From positions 1-20,251 of the IMG/VR virus record IMGVR_UViG_3300025840_000347: a stretch of DNA of 20,251 nucleotides; one strand, given 5' to 3'. The translations under genes and the position numbers were made by a program. Source of the DNA: a virus. Each line of letters begins with the position of its first letter. Position 1 is the first letter of the stretch. The notes beneath the pieces are model-generated. The model was not told the origin of the DNA. It saw only the letters and a list, made by a program, of their open reading frames with translations, and did no database searches. This document shows positions 7,031-15,000 of this stretch, in pieces.

Positions 7031-7039
7031 TGTGTGGTT
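7031..7039 (-). repeat. Divergent junction spacer copy (AACCACACA)
   Basis: Minus-strand AACCACACA lies between TAA (7042-7040) and ATG (7030). It retains AACCACA of the conserved spacer but is two bases shorter and lacks the CGWT end. I treat it as a degenerate copy. Confidence 0.5.
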
Positions 7040-7312
7040 TTAATAATTACTTGAGTCCCAACGTAGATACTCTTCGTCTAGCCAAGCCAAGACTTCATCA
7101 ATCAAATCCTGCTCGCTGCCGTCCAAATAATCTGCCGCCTCAAATAGAAGGTCTGTCGCTTTCTCATACCCATCCCACCCGCGATTGTTCAAAATTTGGT
7201 AGGCGGTAATGACCGCAAAGTAGGCGTCACCATTAGGCAATTCGTCTGCGATTGTTTCCAACCCATCAAATCCCTCTCGATTTAGAATATCCATTGCTTG
7301 TCTGCCGTTCAT
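7040..7312 (-). CDS. Small acidic protein with internal repeat, unknown function
   Basis: A 90-aa protein with about 21 Asp/Glu against 5 Lys/Arg. It contains an apparent internal duplication: residues 9-25 (ILNREGFDGLETIADEL) resemble residues 40-63 (ILNNRGWDGYEKATDLLFEAADYL), sharing ILN..G(F/W)DG.E...D. Each unit would be a helix pair, giving a small helical-repeat protein. The C-terminus DEVLAWLDEEYLRW is another acidic amphipathic helix. The ATG is preceded by the conserved 11-base spacer. No recognised family. Confidence 0.68.
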   Translation of the reverse strand: MNGRQAMDILNREGFDGLETIADELPNGDAYFAVITAYQILNNRGWDGYEKATDLLFEAADYLDGSEQDLIDEVLAWLDEEYLRWDSSNY

Positions 7313-7323
7313 AACGTTGTGGT
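7313..7323 (-). repeat. Conserved junction spacer copy (ACCACAACGTT)
   Basis: Minus-strand ACCACAACGTT fills the interval from TAA (7326-7324) to ATG (7312). It is identical to the copy at 6789-6799. Confidence 0.75.
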
Positions 7324-7608
7324 TTAGATAGGTGTGTACTCTACAATAATTTGAAAGCTATACTCTCCCATTCCTAGTTCAGTATCGAAAATATCCAGAA
7401 TGTAACCCACGTTGTCGCGTATTACGTCCTTAATGTCTTCGGGGTCTGCGGGTTCAATGCCCTTGTTCTCAATGTAGCACTCTGCAAGCATTGACCTTTC
7501 GTCAAGGTAAAAGTCGAAAAAGTATGCCCCGCCACTGAAGTTGCGGTCAAGTTCCTTACACGCTGACGTTAGGTCTTGTTCTAATTCTTTGCCGTTGTAA
7601 TATCCCAT
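7324..7608 (-). CDS. Small acidic protein, unknown function
   Basis: A 94-aa protein with about 21 Asp/Glu against 7 Lys/Arg. It begins with a helix (NGKELEQDLTSACKELDRNF), then strands (GGAYFFDFYLDERSMLAECY), an acidic helix (PEDIKDVIRDNVGYILDIFD) and a final strand YSFQIIVEYTPI, giving an alpha/beta pattern like some of its neighbours. Two cysteines are far apart and do not suggest a metal site. It is flanked on both sides by the conserved 11-base junction spacer. No family recognised. Confidence 0.68.
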   Translation of the reverse strand: MGYYNGKELEQDLTSACKELDRNFSGGAYFFDFYLDERSMLAECYIENKGIEPADPEDIKDVIRDNVGYILDIFDTELGMGEYSFQIIVEYTPI

Positions 7609-7619
7609 ATCGTTGTGGT
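7609..7619 (-). repeat. Conserved junction spacer copy (ACCACAACGAT)
   Basis: Minus-strand ACCACAACGAT fills the interval from TAA (7622-7620) to ATG (7608). It is identical to the copy at 7890-7900 and differs by one base from the two GTT-ending copies. Confidence 0.75.
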
Positions 7620-7889
7620 TTACAATAAGGTAAATATGAAGTCCACATATCCGTCGCCCGTTGACGCGTGAATTATATCTGCTCCCAAGTCATCCGCAAG
7701 GTCTTGCGCATAAAAAAGAACGTCCTCCTCATCGCCACGCACAACACTTGTTCGCACCTCCACATCTACGTCGCTGTCAACAACCAAGTCGTCATATCCA
7801 AGAATTGAAGGGTGTTCTTGGTACGCGTCAAAGAAACGCTTTTGAACGGGGTTTAATGCCCCGTACTCTCTGCTACCATATCCATACAT
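7620..7889 (-). CDS. Small strongly acidic protein, unknown function
   Basis: An 89-aa protein with about 19 Asp/Glu against 5 Lys/Arg, with acidic residues concentrated in DDLVVDSDVDVEV and RGDEEDVLFYAQDLADDLGA. The order strand, acidic loop, helix, strand (VDVEVRTSVV; GDEED; LFYAQDLADDLG; YVDFIFTLL) parallels the product encoded at 7901-8143 (IEIQVSA; DSDDW; YEDLLFEVADAID; YEATIL), so these adjacent genes may be diverged duplicates. The conserved spacer lies on both sides. High negative charge is compatible with a nucleic-acid mimic or basic-protein ligand, but that is speculation. Confidence 0.68.
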   Translation of the reverse strand: MYGYGSREYGALNPVQKRFFDAYQEHPSILGYDDLVVDSDVDVEVRTSVVRGDEEDVLFYAQDLADDLGADIIHASTGDGYVDFIFTLL

Positions 7890-7900
7890 ATCGTTGTGGT
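7890..7900 (-). repeat. Conserved junction spacer copy (ACCACAACGAT)
   Basis: Minus-strand ACCACAACGAT fills the interval from TAA (7903-7901) to ATG (7889). It is identical to the copy at 7609-7619. Confidence 0.75.
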
Positions 7901-8143
7901 TTATAGAATTGTCGCTTCGTATTCACCCTGCATATCAATTGCGTCGGCAACCTCAAACAATAGGTCTTCATACTTCATCCAGTCGTCGCTGTCTGCGCTA
8001 ACCTGAATTTCGATAAGGTCGCCGAAATTGTCAAAGTCGTAATTCTTGTCGGCCTCTTGCATAGACACACCCACTTCGCTAAACGCGTCATACACGACGT
8101 CGGTCATATCAATAATGCGGCCACCTGCTACTTCTAAAATCAT
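7901..8143 (-). CDS. Small strongly acidic protein, unknown function
   Basis: An 80-aa protein that is the most acidic of the cluster: about 21 Asp/Glu against only 3 Lys/Arg. Dense acidic patches are NYDFDNFGDLIEIQ and SADSDDWMKYEDLLFEVADA. Predicted order: helix (MTDVVYDAFSEVGVSM), strand (LIEIQVSA), acidic turn, helix, strand. Its start follows the upstream TAA by three bases (TAAGACATG), so this junction lacks the conserved spacer found at its neighbours, while the next junction has it. No family recognised. Confidence 0.68.
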   Translation of the reverse strand: MILEVAGGRIIDMTDVVYDAFSEVGVSMQEADKNYDFDNFGDLIEIQVSADSDDWMKYEDLLFEVADAIDMQGEYEATIL

Positions 8144-8146
8144 GTC

Positions 8147-8440
8147 TTAATGGTCTGTAATGTCAATGAAAATATCGTTGCCGTCCAACATAACATGAGG
8201 AACTAGATAACTAAATTCTCCAAGGTATTCCTCTAGCACAACTGACAACTCACTCATGAAATCGTCAAGGCGTCGTGGATGATAAGCTACTGGTTCGTTA
8301 TTGTGCAAGATGCCGTAATCCTCAATAACCACGGACGTGTACCTACCACGCGAATCATAATCGACCCTTCCGTCAATGTGGTACAAGTCCATTACGTCTG
8401 ACACCAACGACATAATGTATTTAATTTGGGTCGTATTCAT
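8147..8440 (-). CDS. Small acidic protein, unknown function
   Basis: A 97-aa protein, the first of the nine-ORF cluster after the protease. It has about 18 Asp/Glu against 6 Lys/Arg and four histidines. Predicted order: helix (IKYIMSLVSDVMDLYHID), strands around YTSVVIEDYGILHN, helix (LDDFMSELSVVLEEYLGE), strands (PHVMLDGNDIFIDITDH). The ATG is preceded by the spacer variant ACCACGACGAT. There is no recognised motif, signal peptide or membrane segment. Confidence 0.68.
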   Translation of the reverse strand: MNTTQIKYIMSLVSDVMDLYHIDGRVDYDSRGRYTSVVIEDYGILHNNEPVAYHPRRLDDFMSELSVVLEEYLGEFSYLVPHVMLDGNDIFIDITDH

Positions 8441-8451
8441 ATCGTCGTGGT
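8441..8451 (-). repeat. Conserved junction spacer copy (ACCACGACGAT)
   Basis: Minus-strand ACCACGACGAT fills the interval from the protease TAA (8454-8452) to the first cluster ATG (8440). It has one A-to-G change relative to the commonest form. Confidence 0.72.
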
Positions 8452-9714
8452 TTAGCTGTATTGTTCCAGTGTTCCAATAGCAAGCAACAACTGGTCGATG
8501 TAGACTTGCATATTTCTGTCGGCGTTATCGTACGCCTCTGACAAATAGTCGCGTGCCTTATCTAGGTCGCCGCGCTCTGACGCTTTGCTTGCGTCCATCA
8601 TTGGGTCGTAAACAGACGACACCAACTCAGGGTCAACGTTCAACGCAATTTCGCTAATGGCTTCAGCCAGTCCTTCGCCGTTTTCACCCCACGCGTCAAG
8701 GTTGTCATCAATAATGTTTTGTGCTTGTCTTTGTGCGCTCATGCTTTGTTGTTTTACTGCGCTCAATGTAGCACTTTTACGCTGTTTAGCCATACTCTTT
8801 GCGTATCTGTTTTTCAACAACGCCTTGTAGTAATTGACTTTCATAGCGTCCAACTCTACTGGTTCGGCCTCTGTTACCTCCTCTTCCTTCTCTTCAATTG
8901 CCTTTACTTCCCCGTCGTATTCTACCAATACCCCGTCGTACACTTCCAGTTCTACGCCCGCCTCAGTTTGGTATGTGCCGCTATCAATGCTTGTAGGTTC
9001 ACCTTGTTCGTTCAATGTGTACACCTCGCACCCCGCGCTAAACTCTTCGCTTTCTGTTACAAGCACATCGCCGTTAGTCAAAGTCGCTTCAGCGTAGAAG
9101 TTGCGGCCAGTGACTTTGTTGTATAGCGTTTGCCAAAACGTCGGCTTCTTAGGTTGCGCCTTACTTAGCTTTTCTAGCTTGTCCAAGAAATAACCTTCAA
9201 TGCTTAGGCCGCGTACATCGCCCGACTTAATCTGTTGCCATACTTCGTCGTTGTCAACTTTCGCGCGTACCATCCATGTGCCTTCGTTCAAATCGTTAAA
9301 CCCATACAAGTTGGCTTTGTCCATCTTTGGGTCTTGGACAATCCACGACTCTACAACGCTGACACCCTCGACGGGTTCGGCGTGTTCGTATGTGTGGTTC
9401 AAATTGCGTTGCGACTTCATGTACAATTCGCTCGCCAGTTTACACGTTTCCTTGCTGAAGTAAACGTCGTATTCTTCGTTATTGGCTTCGTCGTAACGTA
9501 CAATCTTAAAGTCAGGGACAAGTGCAGGTGCAATCAATGTGCGCTGCTCTTCATCAACTTGCGCTAATTGTACTACCCGCGACTTGCCTTGTTCCTTATT
9601 AAAGGCGACCCAATTGACTTCAATTGCAGGTTCTTTGACCAACGAAATTGCTTCGACACCAAATGCGCCTTCGGCTTCGTCAATTAACAACTCAATCAGT
9701 TTGCGGCTCATCAC
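8452..9714 (-). CDS. Prohead maturation protease, XkdF-like, with C-terminal scaffold-like region
   Basis: A 420-aa protein. Residues 1-180 match the XkdF/S78-like phage serine protease pattern: IEVNWVAF near 31-38, LIAPALVPDFKIVRY at 60-74, YFSKETCKLASE at 85-96, HTYEH at 107-111, VVESWIVQDPKMDK at 120-133 and GDVRGLSIEGYF at 165-176. His111 and Ser171 are the likely catalytic pair. The protease would trim capsid and scaffold proteins during procapsid maturation. Residues about 205-275 form a beta-rich segment (NGDVLVTESEEF...DGVLVEYDGEV), and about 280-420 are charged and helical, like a fused scaffold or delta region. The frame opens with GTG at 9714 followed directly by ATG at 9711; either could be used. 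The neighbours are the tape measure upstream and the acidic small-gene cluster downstream. Confidence 0.82.
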   Translation of the reverse strand: MMSRKLIELLIDEAEGAFGVEAISLVKEPAIEVNWVAFNKEQGKSRVVQLAQVDEEQRTLIAPALVPDFKIVRYDEANNEEYDVYFSKETCKLASELYMKSQRNLNHTYEHAEPVEGVSVVESWIVQDPKMDKANLYGFNDLNEGTWMVRAKVDNDEVWQQIKSGDVRGLSIEGYFLDKLEKLSKAQPKKPTFWQTLYNKVTGRNFYAEATLTNGDVLVTESEEFSAGCEVYTLNEQGEPTSIDSGTYQTEAGVELEVYDGVLVEYDGEVKAIEEKEEEVTEAEPVELDAMKVNYYKALLKNRYAKSMAKQRKSATLSAVKQQSMSAQRQAQNIIDDNLDAWGENGEGLAEAISEIALNVDPELVSSVYDPMMDASKASERGDLDKARDYLSEAYDNADRNMQVYIDQLLLAIGTLEQYS

Positions 9715-9731
9715 TATTCAATATAATCTGT

Positions 9732-11939
9732 TTACAAACTTGCGTTCTGTACAATGTTTCCGTAATCGCTTTCTTGCCCCTGTACATCGGACAAAACAAC
9801 GTATGACCTAAACGACGTGGACTGACCACTTCCGCCTGTAAACTCATTACTAAAGTCTTCAGCTAAGTTAGGGTCTAGTACATTCTGCGGCGGCCTTGAC
9901 CCGCCACCCCCGCCGCCTGCGCTTGGCGAAGGTATGTTGGCGGCTTTCGCTTCGTTCATAATGCTTTTGATTTGGGCAAACCCTGCGACTACTGCCCCAA
10001 CCATAGTTGCAATATATATAGGCAAAGTAATTGGCGCGGCGGCAGTGGTGGCTGCGGCGGCTGCTGTCGCCCCTTGAATAGCGTTAGCCAAGGCCATACC
10101 CTGCTGTAGCAACACCTGCGTTATTGCCAACCTGCGTTCACGTACTGCCGCCTCTTCCTGAATGCGTGCAATTTCTTCGTCTGACGCACCACGTAGTTTT
10201 GCGTCAATAATGGCTGACTCCGTTTGCGCATCGCGCAAGTCTTGCAAACTATTTAGCGCATTACTAGTTGACGCCACAAAGTCTTGCACGGCGTCAAACT
10301 TTTGTTGCTGTATCGCTTTGTGGTCTGCCGCTTCTTTGTTGTCAATTTGCGCACGTTCGGCTGCACCCTGCGCGGCAATAGCCGTTAGGGTGTCTTGGTA
10401 TTCGCGCTCAATTTGTTCTTGACTTTCGCCTGTTTGGTCTGCCAGTTCGATACGCTTATCCCGCGCTTCCTGCGCGATTTTGGTGCGCTCGTCAAATGCT
10501 GCCTGCACCTCGTCGCGCATACGCTCGTACTGCGCTGTGCGTTCGTCCATAGACAACAACTCCAATTCGCGTTCTAGTTCCGCGTATTCTTGCAGTTGCC
10601 GTGCCGCGCTTTCACGCGTTTGTTTTTGTAGGTCGTCTAGTTCACGCTGACGCTGTGCTTCTAATTCTATGGTATCGCGTCCGTACTCTTCGGCTAACGC
10701 TACCAATTTGTCATAGCGTTCGTTGACTGCATAAACCTGTTGCTCTTCACGCGTGCGCAATGCCTCGTCTAGCTTGGCCTGTTCGTTGGCAACACGTTCT
10801 TGAAGTCTTTTGTCTATTTGGTCTTCTAGCTGTTCGAGTTCAACGGCTTGTTTCTGCAACAACTTTGTGTACTCCTCGGCGCTCAACTGCGCTTCTTGCG
10901 CGTCGTTTCGTTCGCGTTCTTGTTTGCGTTCGAGGCGCAGTATTTGTCGCTCCTCTTCGGTCTTACCTACCTCTTCTAGGAAGTCTGCCGTTTCTTGTTC
11001 AATCTTTTCGCGGGCATCGGCGCGACGTTTTGCCGCTTGTTCGGCAGCACGACTCGCAGATTCTGCCTCTGTTTTTTCTTTACGTCTTTCGTCCGCTGTT
11101 TGTTTAGCTTGTTCTTGAAGGTCTTTGTATGCCTTCGTTTGTTCCGCTAGTACGGCTACCTGCGCTTCTAACTCCTCTTTAAGGTCTTTGTTCTGTTGTA
11201 GGCGTTCGACCTGCGCGGCGGCGATTTGTTTAGGTGTACGAAACGCTGTCATTAACCCCGTCTGCAAATCCGTTAAGTCGTCGGTCAACGTCATGCTGTC
11301 CTCCATTACGGCGTTGCGCAATTCTTGCACCTTAATTTCCGCTTGTTCCGCCTGTTGTTTTGCCTCCAGTGCGGCCTGCGCTTGTTTCAATTGCTCTTCG
11401 CGGCTTGCCTCTGTGTCAATGACGTTGCCCAAACTGCGGTTCAAAACGTCAACCGCGTTAGCTACTGACTGCTCTGTACTTGCTTGGTTTTGCAGTATCG
11501 CAATGTAACTTTCTGTTTCTGTGTTAAGTTGAACGTACGCCTGTTTTTGACTTTCCGCTATCTTCTCATTACGGCGCTGTTCTTCACTGCTCAATCCAAT
11601 TGCGTCGCTAACCGCGTCCCAATTAGCTACTAGTTCTTCCAAGGCAATAATCAGTAGGCCAATACCAATGCTTGCCCACGCCGCTTTCAATGCCTTGAAA
11701 CTTTTTGACACGCGTTGTACGCCACGTTCTGTACTCTTAAACGTGCGCAAAACACCTTGTAGGTTACGCGGCAAAATGCCTGTAAACAAGTCGGCTAACC
11801 CTTTCCAGTCTTTGGTCGGTTTTTTTGCTGCACGACTTGCAGTTTCTTGCGTCTTCTCCAAAGATTTACCAAAGTCGTCGAGCGACTTACGCGCCTCTTT
11901 GCTTTCGACCTTTAGCTGTACAATTAGTTCTTCAGCCAT
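9732..11939 (-). CDS. Tail tape measure protein
   Basis: A 735-aa protein, mostly long charged alpha-helical and coiled-coil sequence (about residues 120-600, rich in Glu, Gln, Ala, Arg). It has a hydrophobic segment near 86-100 (AAWASIGIGLLIIAL) and another at about 614-655 (GMALANAIQGATAAAAATTA, then LPIYIATMVGAVVAGF). A glycine run (675-680) precedes a short C-terminal tail with SYVVLSDVQGQES, an ending I recall from Bacteroidota phage tape measures. The protein sets tail length and probably helps DNA pass the envelope. At about 0.15 nm per residue, a tail near 110 nm would be expected (rule of thumb). Unusually, the tail-tip genes lie upstream of it. The ATG overlaps the end of the preceding 55-aa ORF. 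Confidence 0.88.
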   Translation of the reverse strand: MAEELIVQLKVESKEARKSLDDFGKSLEKTQETASRAAKKPTKDWKGLADLFTGILPRNLQGVLRTFKSTERGVQRVSKSFKALKAAWASIGIGLLIIALEELVANWDAVSDAIGLSSEEQRRNEKIAESQKQAYVQLNTETESYIAILQNQASTEQSVANAVDVLNRSLGNVIDTEASREEQLKQAQAALEAKQQAEQAEIKVQELRNAVMEDSMTLTDDLTDLQTGLMTAFRTPKQIAAAQVERLQQNKDLKEELEAQVAVLAEQTKAYKDLQEQAKQTADERRKEKTEAESASRAAEQAAKRRADAREKIEQETADFLEEVGKTEEERQILRLERKQERERNDAQEAQLSAEEYTKLLQKQAVELEQLEDQIDKRLQERVANEQAKLDEALRTREEQQVYAVNERYDKLVALAEEYGRDTIELEAQRQRELDDLQKQTRESAARQLQEYAELERELELLSMDERTAQYERMRDEVQAAFDERTKIAQEARDKRIELADQTGESQEQIEREYQDTLTAIAAQGAAERAQIDNKEAADHKAIQQQKFDAVQDFVASTSNALNSLQDLRDAQTESAIIDAKLRGASDEEIARIQEEAAVRERRLAITQVLLQQGMALANAIQGATAAAAATTAAAPITLPIYIATMVGAVVAGFAQIKSIMNEAKAANIPSPSAGGGGGGSRPPQNVLDPNLAEDFSNEFTGGSGQSTSFRSYVVLSDVQGQESDYGNIVQNASL

Positions 11940-12099
11940 ATTTCATCAACATTTTCACCTTATCCCACAAACGTGTATTCAAGTCATAGTACCCGTACCA
12001 ATACTTGTACACCTTCCGCTTCTTATTAAACTTACCATGTTGGCCTATCTGTATCATTTGCGGCAATGACGCGCCAACGTCTTCTATTAGCTGTTTCAT
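11932..12099 (-). CDS. 55-aa aromatic/basic small protein before the tape measure
   Basis: A short minus-strand ORF fills the 156-base gap between the tail-tip gene and the tape measure. Its ATG at 12099 overlaps the upstream stop (ATGA, 12096-12099) and its TGA at 11934-11932 overlaps the tape-measure start, so it is coupled on both sides. The product begins MKQLIEDVGASLPQMIQIGQ and has a Lys/Tyr/Trp-rich centre (NKKRKVYKYWYGYYD). It has no signal peptide or membrane helix. Perfect fit to the gap and both overlaps make it a likely real gene. Function unknown; position suggests a tail-assembly accessory protein. Confidence 0.7.
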   Translation of the reverse strand: MKQLIEDVGASLPQMIQIGQHGKFNKKRKVYKYWYGYYDLNTRLWDKVKMLMKYG

Positions 12100-15000
12100 C
12101 CTAGTAGTAAGTAATCGTCTTGTATCAATATGTATGATTCGTCTTGCATAGCCATTGCCTTAACCGCACTCGTTTGTGTTTGGTCAATTACTCTAACCTC
12201 GGCTGTCACTTGAATTGTCCAGTCGCCAGTAATGCCCCCGCAATAAAAACGCACGTAGTTTTTGTCGTCAACTACTGCCGCCTCAACGCCAAAACTTAGA
12301 GGCGAAGTATCGCCAATGCGTGACGTTACGTCGTCTGCACCCGCCTTACTAGTCACAAAATCTATGCTGCGAATTACACCTGTCCACGTGCCAAACTCTA
12401 CGTCGCCTTTGTTTGCGTCTGTTGTGTCTGTCGCTATGTACTCAACATTAAACCCTACGTTGACATTGGGCGGCAAAAGAAAGTGGTCAATGTTGTCTGA
12501 AGACTTGCCGTAGCTATACGTGCCCCCCGTGACGCTTGACGTTTCTAATTGAAAAGTAATGATTTGCGTGTTGTCGCTGTCGTCGACGCCGTACACGACT
12601 TGTCCCGCGCCAAAGTTCATGTACCCTAATGTGTCCTTCGACACCATGCCACCTTGGTTTTTCATGCCGCGAAACAACGCCGAATCACATTGTGCGCCAG
12701 TGTTGCACCTGCCCGTGTCTTCGTCCCACGTCCATGTGCCGCCGCCGTAGTAAAAACAACAACCATAGTTGCCCGCCAGTGACAACCCCTGACTATCAAT
12801 AAATGTGACAAGGCCGTCGCATGACACCTCAATGTTTTGTACATCGAGCGTACACGTGCCTAATGCCTGTTCTACGTTCCCTGCATACACAAACTTTCTT
12901 AGTTGTGCCTTGCAGTTTCTGCGCTGTCCAACGTAGTATTCACGAATAGCGTCAATGTAGTATAGCTGTGTGTCAATGCGTATGACGTCGCTATAGCTTA
13001 GGTTACTAACGTCGGCTACATCCAAACGCACTTCGCACTCGACAACCCTTTGTTCTGTGTTGTATTTATCCCGCAACTCTCGGCCATACGCGGCCACTCG
13101 CAACCCCTGCCGCGTGGCATGGTCAACCCCATCCATTGAACCCATTTGATTGAAATACAATGTGCGGTTGCCGTACCATGCCTGCGGTATTGACGTGTAT
13201 TTAATGCTTGCCTGTGCAAGTTGTGTCGTGTCGTTTGCGTTGTCGTACAATATCAGGTTGTCCTGAACGCCTAGATAGTAACTTTCTTGCTGTTCACCCC
13301 TGTACAATAAGGTAGGCACGTGGCCGCGTGGTGACGCGTCGTAACTACTTTCCTGTTGGTGTGCGTACAGAAAAATAGGTTTTTCACTTTGGTTAATGCC
13401 GTCGGCGTAAAAGTGGTTGTACGTGTTTACGCTGTCAGGCAATCGCCTAAAACGTGGACACGCAAAGTATTCACCTATCGTTTCGTCACCCTTAGCGTAC
13501 GGCAAGGTGCTGCGAAATATCGCCCTGTCAAACGCTCCATACGTTTCGTTCCACCACTGCGTCGCGTACTCCTCACCCTCGGCACTTTGAAAAGTAATTT
13601 GTCTGTGCAGGTTATCGCCGTTGCCGCGCACAACAAAGGGCTTGCTGCGGTCTACCTTAGTTGACCAATCCTTAGCTGACGAAGGGTCGTCATTAAACAA
13701 CTTCGCCCGTTCCAACAAACTCACTTCTTTTGTGTAGAAGTTCACATCTAGCGCCAGATTAAAACGGGTCATTAACGCCTCAAACCATTCGCCGACTTTT
13801 TCCTGACCAATACTTTGTGGAACGGCTAGGTAATCCGTATCGGCAATGTAGCTGTTAAGCGTAACAGCAAAGTCGTTGCTTTCAATTACAATTGGATTAG
13901 CTGCCGCCACGCCCTCCCAATGAAATTTGAAAACAATGTATTGACCTACACTTGCGGTGACAATTGTCGTGACTTCGTTGTTGTATTCCGACGTTCCTGA
14001 ACTTTGGCCTGAACTAATACTAACCCATTGTATCGGCGTTTCAATTCCCTCTGAAAAGTTTAGGGCAGATACTCCTGTTTTGTGTAAGTCTGGTGTTGTG
14101 CCTTTTGTGTATCGCCAACGAATGGTAAACACGTACGTGCCAGTGTTGGGCGCTTCAAACCCTAATTGGGTAAATAAATTGTCAGGGTCGTACGTCGGTG
14201 TCGTAGCCGTATACGCCTCGATATTAAACCAATTTTCATATATCGACGTGCTTGTCGTCGTACTAGAACCATAAATTGAATAGATAACGTTGGTCGAAGT
14301 TCCCGTGCCCGTGTCCGTGACTTGTCCCTGTATTGATAACAATTGACTGCCTACCACCTGTGCCCCGTAGTAAGGTCTGTATGTTTGATTCTCAGGGTCA
14401 GTCAGGTAATACATTTTGTCGAAACGCGGCGTGTCCCCGCTTGTAGCCATAGCCCCTGCGGTCATGTTTAGTTCATACCCTGCGTACTGCATAACTACCT
14501 GCAACAAATAACTGACCTGCAAGGCGGGTACATGACTGCGTGCCGTCCATCGCCGCGAACCTGTCTGACTATTTGTTACAAAACCTTGCGTCAAAACATA
14601 CGGGCTATAGCTTGCGCCTTCGGGCACGTCTTGATATGTGTCTTGTATTGGATACCACACAACATCTTCACCAACTTCGCCGTCCGTAATATCATACAAG
14701 GCAGGCGCAACGTCTGACCCGTGGTTGCTGCGCTTTACATTTTCGGCGGTCTTGCGGTGGTTTAGCGCCTGCGATATTGTGCCGTCAGGGTTTGTAAACA
14801 CATCGACCCACGACGCGCTGCGCAACTTGCCGTAAATGTCTATAGTCGCTCCGTATATGACGCACTTGTATTTTCTTGCTTGTAAATCGGCTGACGTCAC
14901 TTGCAAAACGCCTGCCAACACGCGCTCTCCGTTGTGAAAAACTACTACGTCCTCGGTTGTGTTGGCGTTGCCTGTGCTACCAATTTCACGAAAACGCATA

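Noticed and set aside
8719-9126. Plus-strand frame of 135 aa
   Set aside because: Antisense to the protease; Cys/Phe/Leu-rich composition is typical of reverse-strand shadows, and no operon context exists on the plus strand.
11125-11508. Plus-strand frame of 127 aa and neighbouring Ser/Ala/Cys-rich frames
   Set aside because: Antisense to the repetitive Glu/Ala/Arg-rich tape-measure helices, which routinely create long open shadow frames.
13016-13219. Minus-strand alternative frame of 67 aa inside the tail-tip gene (also 12662-12844, 4126-4311, 5159-5383, 18526-18729)
   Set aside because: Fully embedded in well-supported genes on the same strand, with no motif, coupling or gap to support them.
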